A stretch of DNA of 35,834 bases from contig UQMF01000020.1 in NCBI GenBank assembly GCA_900542145.1, forward strand, positions 1-35,834. Direction: 5' to 3'. A program made the translations under genes and the position numbers. Positions 23,644 to 32,451 of the stretch are shown here, piece after piece (position 1 is the stretch's first letter; the number at the start of each line of letters is the position of its first letter). The stretch is from an uncultured Oscillospiraceae bacterium. GTDB taxonomy: Bacteria > Bacillota > Clostridia > Oscillospirales > Ruminococcaceae. The notes beneath the pieces were generated by a model that was not told where the DNA came from, did not search any database, and saw only the letters and a list, made by a program, of their open reading frames with translations.

Positions 23644-23663
23644 GGGAGGGGTACGCCCCTCCC
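23644..23663 (+). terminator. GC-rich stem after ackA (possible terminator)
   Basis: An 8-bp perfect stem GGGAGGGG/CCCCTCCC with a 4-base loop lies 24 bases after ackA. It is not followed by a T-run, so termination may be partial and the NfeD-like gene could be read through. Confidence 0.4.
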
Positions 23664-23680
23664 ATACGTTTACCCGGGAG

Positions 23681-24325
23681 GTGACTCTGCTGAAGCTGTT
23701 CTATCTGATACTGATGTTCCTTTCCGGGGGATATCTGCTGCTGCAGCTGGCGGTGTGGCTGCTGTTCGGGCGCGAGCTGTTCCCGAATTCCGGAGAACTT
23801 TTCGAATACCGGAAAAGCCGGGTGGAACTCCAGACCATCTTCCCGAAAAATATCCTGCGTCTGGTAGTCTTTATCTTCGTCAGCTCCCTTATCGGGGTGC
23901 TGCTGGAATGCGCCGGAGCAGTCAGTTGGCTGGGACTTCCCTGCGCTGCCGCCGGGGGGCTTGCATTCAACTTTCTGCTCAGCACCGTGATCTCTCCACT
24001 GTACATGAAGCTTCACAAAAAGGGGCGCCCCACCGAGCAGGAGCTCGAGAATCTTGACGGGGTGGTCACTGAAGATATCACGGAGGATATGTACGGCGAG
24101 ATCTGCGTCAAGCACGGTGGGAAGCCCTACTACTTCCGGGCGGTGTCCGCAAATGGGCGCGAACTCCCGGCAGGCACGGAGATAATCGTGATCTACAGCG
24201 AGGACAGCGCGTGCTTCGTGGAATCCCGGGAGAGGTTCTTCGACGTGCTGTTCGATGAGGAAAACCCGGTGGAAGCGCCGGAAAATCAGCCGGAGAAACA
24301 GAACAACGATATCGGGAGGGCTTGA
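23681..24325 (+). CDS. NfeD-like membrane protein with C-terminal OB-type domain
   Basis: This roughly 214-residue protein has three membrane helices (about residues 4-27, 58-78 and 82-102). A soluble, acidic beta-rich domain follows (about 118-175: LDGVVTEDITEDMYGEICV...). This layout resembles the NfeD/YqiJ family, whose OB-fold domain partners with membrane stomatins; no stomatin gene is adjacent. The start is uncertain. A GTG at 23681 overlaps the GGGAGGTG ribosome site, so a few codons further downstream may be used. The tail is Glu/Asn-rich. The next gene starts 3 bases later, so they are an operon. Confidence 0.65.
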   Translation: MTLLKLFYLILMFLSGGYLLLQLAVWLLFGRELFPNSGELFEYRKSRVELQTIFPKNILRLVVFIFVSSLIGVLLECAGAVSWLGLPCAAAGGLAFNFLLSTVISPLYMKLHKKGRPTEQELENLDGVVTEDITEDMYGEICVKHGGKPYYFRAVSANGRELPAGTEIIVIYSEDSACFVESRERFFDVLFDEENPVEAPENQPEKQNNDIGRA

Positions 24326-24328
24326 ATC

Positions 24329-25027
24329 ATGAACGTGATAGTATTCGACATCGGCGGCACACTGATGGAATATGTGAACATGCCGAACGTATGGATCGAC
24401 TGGTACGACAGCGCATTCCGGCACGTCCGGGATAAGCTTGGGCTGCCGCTTACCGACGCGCAGCTTACAGAATCCATCGAGGTGCTGAAGCAGTACAACC
24501 CCCGGGTGAAGTACCGGGAGAGGGACTACGCCCCGGAGCAGATATTCGGCGACGCGGCGGCAAAGTGGGATTTCGCGTATTCCCTGCCGGAGGTCATAAG
24601 CGCGTTCTTCGAGGACATGAAGCTGACTCCCCTCATCTACCCGGAAACTATCCAGGTGCTCAAAAAGCTGCGCTCCGCCGGCTGGAAGATCGCAACGCTG
24701 ACCGATGTGGCGACCGGAATGCCGGACGAACTGCACAAGAGCTACTTCCCGGAATTAATGCAGTATTTCGACATGTATGTATCCTCACAGAGCTGCGGAT
24801 TCCGCAAGCCCAATCCGGAGGGAGTGCACCAGATTGCGGCGCATTTCGGCGCTGACGAGAAGCAATTCATATTCGTGGGCGACGAGCCGAAGGACATCAA
24901 GACCGCGCAGAATGTGGGCTGCCGATCAGTACTTATCGACAGGAAAGGCAGAGGGCTCGAGGTCGGGCAGGACTACACGATAACTACTCTAGACGGGCTT
25001 CTGCCTATATGCGAGGTAACAGAATGA
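24329..25027 (+). CDS. HAD-superfamily hydrolase, subfamily IA-like
   Basis: This is a 232-residue phosphatase-like protein. Motif I is VIVFDIGGTL with nucleophile Asp8; motif II is ATLTD; motif III is CGFRKPNPEG; motif IV is FVGDEPKDIKTAQNVG. A helical cap lies between residues 15 and 90. The usual second Asp of DxDGT is replaced by Gly (DIGGT), as in some HAD proteins with altered activity. The substrate is unknown. It is separated by 3 bases from the NfeD-like gene and overlaps the next small gene by 4 bases (ATGA). Confidence 0.88.
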   Translation: MNVIVFDIGGTLMEYVNMPNVWIDWYDSAFRHVRDKLGLPLTDAQLTESIEVLKQYNPRVKYRERDYAPEQIFGDAAAKWDFAYSLPEVISAFFEDMKLTPLIYPETIQVLKKLRSAGWKIATLTDVATGMPDELHKSYFPELMQYFDMYVSSQSCGFRKPNPEGVHQIAAHFGADEKQFIFVGDEPKDIKTAQNVGCRSVLIDRKGRGLEVGQDYTITTLDGLLPICEVTE

Positions 25028-25335
25028 CGAAACGTAAGAGGGCGCTTCTGATTTTCGGCGCAGTTGTGGCTGCGCTGTGCATATGTGCAGTGTGCTTACA
25101 TCTGTGGTACGACAGCCTGAAAACCGCAGAGAAAACCTATGGCGGCTGGATAATTAACGGCACGCAGTATGTTTATGCTGATTTTAATGAAATACCGCCA
25201 TACAAGGAAACCTATAAACTTATCTGCCGTTCGACTGACGGGAACTTTGATTTCTATGAGATAGCGGAGTATCCGGACCATGAGTACATCGTGGAGAGAA
25301 TATTCTATGAAGCTGAGGTACTGAAAAGAAAATAG
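25024..25335 (+). CDS. Small membrane-anchored or secreted protein of unknown function
   Basis: This 103-residue protein has an N-terminal KRKR patch and a hydrophobic segment (residues 7-27) that could be a signal anchor. A soluble domain rich in aromatic residues follows (YGGWIINGTQYVYADFNE, FDFYEIAEYPDHEYIVE). No family is recognised. Translation is coupled to the HAD gene by a 4-base overlap, and a strong terminator follows. Confidence 0.7.
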   Translation: MTKRKRALLIFGAVVAALCICAVCLHLWYDSLKTAEKTYGGWIINGTQYVYADFNEIPPYKETYKLICRSTDGNFDFYEIAEYPDHEYIVERIFYEAEVLKRK

Positions 25336-25367
25336 AAACGGGAGGGCGCTGACCCTCCCGTTTTTTT
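25336..25367. terminator. Bidirectional terminator between the small anchored protein and spoVT
   Basis: The stem CGGGAGGG/CCCTCCCG (25339-25346 with 25353-25360) has an A-run on the left and seven T on the right. It serves both converging genes. Confidence 0.9.
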
Positions 25368-25908
25368 ATTCCTCCATCTGCTTGCCGAAGTACATTGCGG
25401 CAGCCTGGACGAGGGCGCTCTGCTCGCTGGTGGCGAACTCGTTGTCGTCGCCGGAGAGCATGATAACAGCGCCGTTCACATCTCCCTGGGACAGTATCGG
25501 GGAGCACGCGATGGCATACCTGTCGATACCCTCGATGGGATTCAGCCGCTGGTCCTCCTTGCTGCGGTAAACGTGGCTCTTACGCTGCTCGATGAGATCC
25601 TCCAGGGAGCCGGATACGCGCCGCTCGATGACCTCCTTCTTCGCCATTCCTGACACGGCAATAACGTGGTCGCGGTCGCATATCACCGCCGGGCAGCCAC
25701 CCACCTTGGAGAGCACGTCAGCGTACTGCGACGCAGTGCAGGATATCTCCCCCACCGGGGAATACTTCTTGAAGATCACCTCGCCGTCGGGGCTGGTGTA
25801 GATTTCAAGTGGGTCGCCCTCGCGGATACGCATGGTGCGTCTGATTTCCTTGGGGATAACGATACGTCCGAGGTCATCGATACGGCGGACGATTCCGGTA
25901 GCTTTCAT
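25366..25908 (-). CDS. spoVT: Stage V sporulation protein T (AbrB-type regulator)
   Basis: This 180-residue protein matches the usual SpoVT length. The N-terminal swapped-hairpin AbrB domain reads MKATGIVRRIDDLGRIVIPKEIRRTMRIREGDPLEIY. The C-terminal GAF-like domain covers about residues 60-178 (SQYADVLSKVGGCPAVICDRDHVIAVSG, PILSQGDVNGAVIML). SpoVT acts in the forespore to modulate sigma-G genes. The ATG at 25908 has GGAGG upstream. The promoter region and first 32 codons (25811-25990) recur at 34295-34474. The gene supports a spore-forming Clostridia host. Confidence 0.95.
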   Translation of the reverse strand: MKATGIVRRIDDLGRIVIPKEIRRTMRIREGDPLEIYTSPDGEVIFKKYSPVGEISCTASQYADVLSKVGGCPAVICDRDHVIAVSGMAKKEVIERRVSGSLEDLIEQRKSHVYRSKEDQRLNPIEGIDRYAIACSPILSQGDVNGAVIMLSGDDNEFATSEQSALVQAAAMYFGKQMEE

Positions 25909-26004
25909 ATATAAATTCCTCCGTTGTTTAAAAATAACAGCATTTCTGCCTGTGAAGGTATTGTCTGTCTTTTCCGTGGAATTATTCATGTGATTTCGAC
26001 AAAA
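25811..26004. repeat. Direct repeat copy 1: spoVT promoter and 5' codons
   Basis: Positions 25811-25990 appear identical to 34295-34474. A further 14 bases match with two differences, after which the sequences diverge. The repeat covers about 98 bases of spoVT coding sequence and about 96 bases upstream. Confidence 0.9.
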
Positions 26005-26196
26005 TTCATGCTTGGCGGGATAAATTGTAAGATCGTATCAGGAAAGAAGCGCTTTGATATCATATTTGTGCAAAATGCATGATTTAATTCAAGCATTATT
26101 GTTTGCGTATCATATTGACTTTTCGTGTGTGTATAATAAAACTGTAACACATTTCTTAAAGAAATGCAGTAATTTATCACAAAGGAAGGTAAGTCA

Positions 26197-26742
26197 ATGA
26201 AAATTTTTAAGAAGATCATCGCAGCAGTAGCTGCGGCAGCAATTGCCATTACGGCATTGCCGATGTCGGCATTTGGCGAGGATTATTGGAAGACGAACGC
26301 AAAGACCATTCAGTGCGATAAGGAGTATAGCTTTACCTTGCCGGATAACACAAGTGATACTGTCAATTATAAGTTCGAAATGAAGTTCCCAGGATATCTG
26401 GTGCTTGATGTTTCGTCAACGGCTGATATAACTCTATTCGACTTGTGTTCTGAAACGAGTAACTATGGATATTTCGCTAATTGTCAAGCCACAAAGGGCT
26501 CTGCGGGCTATTCTAATATTGCTGATTATTATTCTTTTCTAACATGGGATTCCAATGCGAAAATGCGAGCTGCTGTCCTCTCCGTCGGATATTTTGAATC
26601 TCCAATATCGGATGCTTCTGGATTATACCGAGCGCGTGGAGCGCTTGCGGCTGGGCAAGCAGCCGTCCAAGCTGACCATCGATGTGGCAAACTATATTCA
26701 GCGCCATATGTCGGAGTCTATCACCACGGAAAAGCTTGCTGA
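26197..26742 (+). pseudogene. Truncated secreted protein joined out of frame to AraC sequence
   Basis: The frame starts with a clear signal peptide (MKIFKKIIAAVAAAAIAITALPMSAFG, cleavage likely after AFG) and an AAGGAAGG ribosome site. About 90 residues of an exported beta-rich domain follow (FEMKFPGYLVLDVSS). From about 26545 the DNA instead matches an AraC-type C-terminal domain in another frame, so the last 60 residues of this frame are nonsense. The full-length secreted protein, possibly a surface or adhesive protein, is lost. The junction shows a recombination event. Confidence 0.65.
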
Positions 26743-26983
26743 GGAGCTGTTTCTGAATCGCTCTTATCTCTCCCGGAAATTCAAGGAGGAAACGGGAGAA
26801 ACGCTGACCGACTTCATCCTGAAAGAAAAAACGGAGGAAGCCAAACGTCTCCTCCGCTATTCGGATAAATCTTTGACCGAAATCGGTTCTTATCTCGGCT
26901 TTTCCTCCGCCAGCCATTTTTCGAGGGTGTTCAAAGCCTATGTCGGCAGCACGCCCAGCGAGTATCGGGAAAAACACAATTAG
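26545..26983 (+). pseudogene. C-terminal DNA-binding domain of an AraC-family regulator
   Basis: The frame from 26555 encodes 142 residues. It includes the two AraC helix-turn-helix motifs: ITTEKLAEELFLNRSYLSRKFKEETGETL and SLTEIGSYLGFSSASHFSRVFKAYVGSTPSEYR. The N-terminal sensing domain is missing, replaced by secreted-protein sequence in a different frame. An ATG at 26555 exists but has no ribosome site. The fragment ends normally with a stop at 26983. It differs from the intact AraC protein at 31287. Confidence 0.75.
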
Positions 26984-27004
26984 CCAGGAATTTATACTAC
27001 CAAA

Positions 27005-27615
27005 TTACGAGATCCACTGGGCTTGTACCTCAAACATAAAAACTCCGATGGCTTTCGCCTGTGCTTCCCGTGCCGCTTTTGTGGCGCAGAGCTGTTCAAG
27101 CTGTGCCTTGGCTTTTTCGTACCGTTCCACAAACCCATTGTACCGGGCGGCGTACTCCTCTTGGTTCTGAGCCGTTTGCGAATTCTCCGCAATGCAGCGT
27201 TTTGTCAGTTCGGTCACCACTTCAATCTCCTCAAGCAGGCTCTCAATTTCTGCATCAATGCCCGTGCAGTCCGTCGGCGTGGTTTGCATCAAGCGGCAGT
27301 CCTCGAGGATGTTGTCCTTGCTGTCAATGACAGCGTTGAGGGCAGCCACGAACCGCATTTGATGGTTTCCTCGTCCAGGTGCAGTGTTTCGCATTTGTGC
27401 TCACCCTTAAATATGTTGTTACACTGCCAGATGACCATACGGTATTTTTAGGTCGAGTTCCAGACCTTAGAGCCGAAGTATGAACCGCAGTCCCCGCAGA
27501 CGATGCGGGAAGAAAAAATGCTTTTTCCGCTGTATTGGCGGCTTATCCGCTTACGCCGCACAAGCTGCGTCTGAACTTTGTCGAACTGATACTGTTTTTG
27601 TATGGAACAATGTTA
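27005..27615 (-). pseudogene. Large serine recombinase C-terminal remnant
   Basis: The recognisable order on the minus strand is SGKSIFSSRIVCGDCGSYFGSKVW (zinc-ribbon-like), then after a stop codon KYRMVIWQCNN..GEHKCETLHLDEETIK. After a one-base loss comes MRFVAALNAVIDSKDNILEDCR and a long coiled coil ending ATKAAREAQAKAIGVFMFEV. This is the zinc-ribbon/coiled-coil half of a TnpX-like integrase. The catalytic N-terminal domain is absent. At least one stop and one frameshift show it is dead. It suggests a former conjugative transposon here. Confidence 0.8.
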
Positions 27616-27751
27616 AAATAATAAGAAAAATACTATTCTGCAAAAGCGACATTTAATGATGACACGATAAAGTATGACAAAGTTTGTTGGTATAGCAAAT
27701 AACAAAGCAAATGTAAAAAATCGATCATATCGAACATCTATATTGCAATAG

Positions 27752-27792
27752 AAAAAGCGTTACCTATCGAATTAAAAGGTAACGCTTTTTTT
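27752..27792. terminator. Bidirectional terminator after the MFS gene
   Basis: The stem AAAAAGCGTTACCT/AGGTAACGCTTTTT (27752-27765 with 27777-27790) has A- and T-runs on both sides. It overlaps the MFS stop codon at 27791. The stretch 27620-27750 is AT-rich and holds no gene that I can see. Confidence 0.85.
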
Positions 27793-28972
27793 ATGCTCTG
27801 TTTAGCCTGCTAAGCCTTTTGACAAAGAAAACGGAAATAATAAGCACAAGCGGAAATACACAGCCTGCAAACATGCCCTTTTGCATATTATCTCCTGCAT
27901 TTTGGGAAATATTGCCCACAACGGCAGGTCCGAGTGCACCACCCATATCTCCTGCCATTGCCAGAAGTGCAAACATGGCCGTACCTCCCGAAGGTATCTT
28001 AGCCGAACAGATGCTTATAGTTCCGGGCCACATTATTCCTACCGAAAAACCGCACACTATGCAGCCGACAAGTCCCAGCAGAGGTATCTCCGACAAAGAT
28101 GCTGTAATATAGCAAGCAAAACAAAGAGCCCCCGAACCGATCATAAATTTCATAAGATCAATTTTTTCACCATGTTTTCCGTACAATGACCGGCTTATAC
28201 CCATTGTAACGGCGAACATACACGGGCCTGCAATATCTCCCATTGATTTGGAAAGACCCAGTGCAGATTCTGTAAACGCAGACGCCCACTGTGCCATCGA
28301 AAGTTCCGATGCTCCTGCACATACCATAAGCAGAATGGAGAGCCAAAACAGCGGAACTTTAAGCAGACTGCCAATACTCATTCCCTTACCGCCCTCTGTC
28401 GGATGCTCGATTGGACATACTGCAAAATTGAACACATTACACAGTGGAATAACTGCCCAAATGCAGGAGAGCCATCTCCAGTTTTCTATCCCGAATAATG
28501 CAAAGAACAGGGTTGAGAGAAGTATGACTGCGACCGACCCCCAGCAGTAGAAAGAGTGTAGCAGACTCATTGCCGCCTCCTTATGCTCGAAAGGACAAGC
28601 CTCAACTATAGGACTTACAAGCACTTCCGTAAGACCGCTGCCTATGGCATAAAGTACTGTACTGATTATTATTCCTGCAAACGGATCGGGTATGACCTGC
28701 GGAAGAAAAGCAAGTCCGATAAGTCCGACCGCCGAAAGCAGCTGCGAACCAACAACACAATTTCTGTAGCCTATAGTATCTGCAAAACGTGCACACAAAA
28801 TATCAACAATAAGCTGTGTAGTAAAAAACACAGATGAGATAAGCGCTATTTTTCCTAAAGAAATATTGTAATTATTATGAAAAGTAAGAAACAGCAGCGG
28901 TGCAAAATTTGCAGCTATTGCCTGTGTAACAAATCCCAAGTAACAGGCTATCAGCGTTTTTTTGTAATTCAT
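27791..28972 (-). CDS. MFS transporter (probable sugar/oligosaccharide)
   Basis: This 393-residue protein has twelve hydrophobic segments. The loop 2-3 region contains DILCARFADTIGYRN, a version of the major-facilitator D-R-x-G motif. PSGGTAMFALLAMAGDMGGALGPAVVG in the second half recalls FucP-type sugar transporters. The ATG has AAAGGAACG upstream. It lies downstream of the GH31 gene on the same strand with a 14-bp hairpin between, so it may be read from its own promoter (-10 TATACT near 29010) as well as from GH31. By context it imports the glycoside or sugar acted on by GH31. Confidence 0.85.
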   Translation of the reverse strand: MNYKKTLIACYLGFVTQAIAANFAPLLFLTFHNNYNISLGKIALISSVFFTTQLIVDILCARFADTIGYRNCVVGSQLLSAVGLIGLAFLPQVIPDPFAGIIISTVLYAIGSGLTEVLVSPIVEACPFEHKEAAMSLLHSFYCWGSVAVILLSTLFFALFGIENWRWLSCIWAVIPLCNVFNFAVCPIEHPTEGGKGMSIGSLLKVPLFWLSILLMVCAGASELSMAQWASAFTESALGLSKSMGDIAGPCMFAVTMGISRSLYGKHGEKIDLMKFMIGSGALCFACYITASLSEIPLLGLVGCIVCGFSVGIMWPGTISICSAKIPSGGTAMFALLAMAGDMGGALGPAVVGNISQNAGDNMQKGMFAGCVFPLVLIISVFFVKRLSRLNRA

Positions 28973-29078
28973 ATTTACGTTCCTTTCATTTTTATTGTAT
29001 AATAATAGTATAGGGTCATTCTATCGTTTTCGCACAGACTTTTTACTTTATTGCAGTATTATAGTTTATATATTATGT

Positions 29079-29118
29079 AAACAGCTTCTCCGCCGATATT
29101 TTGACGGAGAAGCTGTTT
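29079..29118. terminator. Intercistronic hairpin between GH31 and MFS genes
   Basis: A perfect 14-bp stem (29079-29092 with 29105-29118) has a 12-base loop. On the minus strand it is not followed by a T-run, so it may stabilise the upstream message or attenuate expression rather than fully terminate. Confidence 0.5.
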
Positions 29119-29153
29119 CTTAATTAAGTGATATTTTTAAACCAATCGATAAT

Positions 29154-31154
29154 TTATCCGATCTTCTTAAATACAGGCATAACATCAAGAGGTGCGGGAA
29201 CGGTGACGGTCTGACCGCCGCTGTAGATTTTCTTGTCGGAGATGCTCTCCCACTGACCCTTTGGCAGATATACACTGCGCTCTCTTGCGCCAAGCTCAAG
29301 CACGGGAGCAACAAGATAATCGCTGCCGAACATATACTGCTCGGGAAGTTCCCAGCACTTTTCATCATCGGGGAACTCAAAGAACATTGTGCGGATAATA
29401 GGCGCACCTGTCTTTGCGGTCTCCTCCATAAGTCCTGAAATGTAGTCCTTCATGGAAAGACGGATATCCAGCCACTTTTTCATGATCTCATAGGCTTCCT
29501 CACCGTAGCTCCAGAGCTCGTTGGGGTGACCTGTGTAAAGATATCCGCCGCCGAAATCACGGTCATCAAGCTTGGGGATATCCCAGTCGGGGCCACGGTT
29601 TCCGTGCATACGCAGGATAGGGCAGAACACGCCGTACTGATACCAGCGTATGAGAAGCTCCTTGAAATCGGGATCGTCCCAGTTGTCTGTCATAAATCCG
29701 CCGATGTCGGTGGTCCACCAGGGAATACCTGCAAGACCCATGTTCTGACCAGCAATGACCTGATCCTTAAAGGACTCGAAGTTGGACTGAACATCGCCTG
29801 TCCAAACAAGTGTTCTGTACTTCTGGCTACCTACCCATGCGGAACGGCAGAGGTTGACTGCCTCATGGTCGCCCTCGGCTTCCTGTCCGTTATAGAATGC
29901 CTCAACATACTTCTTGGGATATTCGCAGCCCACCTTTGAGCCTCGTCCGGTATAGTAGCGGTAGTTTTCAAAATCGTACTTGGTACTGTCAGGCTCGGAG
30001 TTGTCCAGCCAGAAAAGGTCGATGCCCCAGTCACGGTAATTCTGCTTGCACTTGCCCCATACAAATTCCTGAGCTTCGGGATTGAAGAAATCAACCGTGC
30101 CGCAGTCGCCCTCATAATCATAGGTCTGCACCGAACCAACATCGGTGGTGCTTATAAGAGCCTTCTGCTCCATTTCATAATAGTTCTCGCTGCGCTTATC
30201 CACAGACGGCCATACGGAGACCATGACCTTTGTTCCCATGGCATGAAGCTCATCGGTCATTGCCTTTACAGCGTCCCTGCTCCAGTATTTCTCGTCAAAT
30301 CTCCAGTCGCCCTGATGCGGCCAGTGGAAAAAGTCGATAACGATAACGTCAAGCCTGATACCCAGCTCCTTGTATTTTCTTGCGACCTCAAGCACCTCAT
30401 CGGGAGTGCGGTAACGGAGCTTACACTGCCAGAGGCCAAGATAATCCTTGCTCATAACAGGCGCTCTGCCCACACATTCTGTGTAGTTGGTCACGATCTG
30501 AGCGGGAGTATCGTCGGCGGTTATCCAGTAGTCCACCATATCGCTCTCATCGGATATCCACTTGGTGATGTTGGTTCCGAAAGCTGCCTCGCCTGTTGAA
30601 GGGTTGTTCCAGAGCATACCGTATCCCTTGTCCGATATCACAAAAGGAACGCTTACCTGGGAATTTCTCTGCTCAAGGGGAAGAACAGAGCCTTTAAGGT
30701 CAAGTATGGGCATCTGATACTGACCCATGCCGAACAGCTTTTCCTTGGGGTCGGACTCGAAGCGGACGGTTATCTTAAAGTCATCGGAAGCAAGTCCCTT
30801 GTATTCACGGGATCTTATCTTGTAGCAGATAGCCTCTTTGCGTATGGAGCCATAATAATAGCTGTAATATTCCTGCAAAATAAGCTCATTGTCCTTGTAG
30901 AAGCAAATAATTCCCACGCCGTTTACAGTGGCTTTGATTTTTCCGTTCACTATCTCAGCCGTTTCATTGCTTTCGTCGATAGAGACCTTTGCGCAGTGTG
31001 CAACATTTTCGGTAAGAGCATGAGAATTTTCGGGCATTCTTTTCAGAAGCGTTGTTCTCACACGCAGAGCATTGTTGCCCCAGCCCTCAATGCGGATAGT
31101 TTCATTTCTCGACTGTGCAATAAGTGCGCCATTTTCTTCAGTAAATCTTATCAT
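29154..31154 (-). CDS. GH31 family glycoside hydrolase (alpha-xylosidase/alpha-glucosidase type)
   Basis: This 666-residue cytoplasmic enzyme has no signal peptide. An N-terminal beta-sandwich (1-230) precedes a TIM barrel: GLWQCKLRYRTPDEVLEVARKY, RLDVIVIDFFHWPHQGDWRFDEKYW, DLFWLDNSEPD with the likely nucleophile Asp, and VWTGDVQSNFESF with the likely acid/base Asp. ILRMHGNRGPDW follows, and the end is beta-rich. The enzyme releases sugar from alpha-linked ends; specificity (xylosyl, glucosyl or transferase) is not decided by sequence alone. The ATG at 31154 has GGGAGG upstream; an earlier in-frame ATG at 31193 lacks one. It is divergent from an AraC regulator. Confidence 0.93.
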   Translation of the reverse strand: MIRFTEENGALIAQSRNETIRIEGWGNNALRVRTTLLKRMPENSHALTENVAHCAKVSIDESNETAEIVNGKIKATVNGVGIICFYKDNELILQEYYSYYYGSIRKEAICYKIRSREYKGLASDDFKITVRFESDPKEKLFGMGQYQMPILDLKGSVLPLEQRNSQVSVPFVISDKGYGMLWNNPSTGEAAFGTNITKWISDESDMVDYWITADDTPAQIVTNYTECVGRAPVMSKDYLGLWQCKLRYRTPDEVLEVARKYKELGIRLDVIVIDFFHWPHQGDWRFDEKYWSRDAVKAMTDELHAMGTKVMVSVWPSVDKRSENYYEMEQKALISTTDVGSVQTYDYEGDCGTVDFFNPEAQEFVWGKCKQNYRDWGIDLFWLDNSEPDSTKYDFENYRYYTGRGSKVGCEYPKKYVEAFYNGQEAEGDHEAVNLCRSAWVGSQKYRTLVWTGDVQSNFESFKDQVIAGQNMGLAGIPWWTTDIGGFMTDNWDDPDFKELLIRWYQYGVFCPILRMHGNRGPDWDIPKLDDRDFGGGYLYTGHPNELWSYGEEAYEIMKKWLDIRLSMKDYISGLMEETAKTGAPIIRTMFFEFPDDEKCWELPEQYMFGSDYLVAPVLELGARERSVYLPKGQWESISDKKIYSGGQTVTVPAPLDVMPVFKKIG

Positions 31155-31286
31155 TTTAATACCTCCCGTAAAATTTCCGTGTTGACTGTTCACTGAATTT
31201 ATAGTATAATTATAACATCAAAAAACACGGATAGTTATAAATATAATGTCCAAAACTGTGAAAATATCGTCAAGTGAGGAAACGCA

Positions 31287-32198
31287 ATGTCTATTGTAGA
31301 TTACAGTGTGCTGCGTAATGAGGATTACGGCACAAATCCGCCTTTTAAATCAGATGAAACGGGACTGCACGGAGATGCCGAATTTCCGATAGCTGTATAT
31401 CATGCCGATGTCACAAACAATTTTGTGAGCTGGCACTGGCATGATGAGCTTGAATTCGGTTTTGCGGTCGAAGGCAGCGTGCTTATGGAATGCGGCAAAA
31501 ACAAGCACATACTGAACAAAGGCGATATTTATTTTATCAACAGCAACACTCTTCACGCCATGTTCAAAGCGGAAACGGGTCAAAAAAGCGTGTTCCGCTC
31601 TGTTGTGGTGCATGGCTCCATAGTGGGCGGAAAAGAGGACAGCATTTATCATAGGAAATATGTTGCGCCCATAACGGGCAACAGCGGTCTGCGTGAGCTG
31701 ATATTCACTCCCGGGGGCGGCAGCTATTCAAAAATACTGGGGCTGCTTACAAATATATGGAATGCGGAAAATATTAAAATTCCGAATCACGAGCTTATTG
31801 TACGCAACGAGCTTTCCGAGCTTTTCCGAATACTTATCCATATGTCGGAAAAGAATATGTCGGCGCGACCTGCCGCCAGCATTGCCCAGGAGACAAGGCT
31901 CCGTGACATACTGCTTTTTATCCACGACCATTACGCCGAAAGGATCACACTTGATGACATGGCTGCCGCCGCATTCATCAGCAAAAGCGAGGTGCTCAGG
32001 TGCTTCAGGAACATAACTGGTCAGTCCCCGTTTGAGTATCTGAAAAATTACCGCCTGCGAAATGCGGCGTACATGATACAGAACACCTCCGACCCCATAA
32101 ACACCATCTGCGGCCTTTGCGGCTTTGACGACCACAGCTATTTTTCCAAGGCTTTTAAGGAAGTTTACGGGTGCAGCCCCAGGGAGTTTAAGAAATAA
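31287..32198 (+). CDS. AraC-family regulator with N-terminal cupin sensor
   Basis: This 303-residue protein has an N-terminal cupin (residues 30-140: WHWHDELEFGFAVEGSVLMECG, LNKGDIYFINSNTLHAM) that would bind a sugar. The C-terminal double HTH (205-300) reads ITLDDMAAAAFISKSEVLRCFRNITGQSPFEYL and INTICGLCGFDDHSYFSKAFKEVYGCSPREFK. The start has GAGGAA about 7 bases upstream. It is divergent from GH31 with 132 bases between, so it probably activates the GH31-MFS genes when its sugar ligand is present. It is intact, unlike most genes to its right. Confidence 0.92.
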   Translation: MSIVDYSVLRNEDYGTNPPFKSDETGLHGDAEFPIAVYHADVTNNFVSWHWHDELEFGFAVEGSVLMECGKNKHILNKGDIYFINSNTLHAMFKAETGQKSVFRSVVVHGSIVGGKEDSIYHRKYVAPITGNSGLRELIFTPGGGSYSKILGLLTNIWNAENIKIPNHELIVRNELSELFRILIHMSEKNMSARPAASIAQETRLRDILLFIHDHYAERITLDDMAAAAFISKSEVLRCFRNITGQSPFEYLKNYRLRNAAYMIQNTSDPINTICGLCGFDDHSYFSKAFKEVYGCSPREFKK

Positions 32199-32204
32199 AT
32201 AGGA

Positions 32205-32411
32205 ACCTCTAAAAACCGGGACACGAACAGATTTCGTACATGACTTATATCAGATGCTAGGCACCAAACCGCAGCGTTTTCCGCCGTAGGCGGATAATGC
32301 GTTTACTGTATGTATTTCAAGGTTTGGTAACGACGCAGATGATGAATAAGGAGCGTAGCGACGTTTCTTGGTAAGTCATAGAAATCTGCCGTGAAGGAGG
32401 TTTTTAGAGGT
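32205..32411. mobile_element. MITE-like 207-bp palindromic element with perfect terminal inverted repeats
   Basis: The ends ACCTCTAAAAACC (32205-32217) and GGTTTTTAGAGGT (32399-32411) are perfect 13-bp inverted repeats. Nested inside, CAGATTTC and ATGACTTA (32228-32247) pair with TAAGTCAT and GAAATCTG (32372-32388). ACCAAACC (32263-32270) pairs with GGTTTGGT (32321-32328), and CCGCC/GGCGG forms the central loop. It contains no plausible gene. It could be a miniature transposable element or a structured RNA. No clear target duplication is visible. Confidence 0.6.
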
Positions 32412-32451
32412 GACCATAATAAAAACAACGTAAAATCGGCATTTCTGACCG

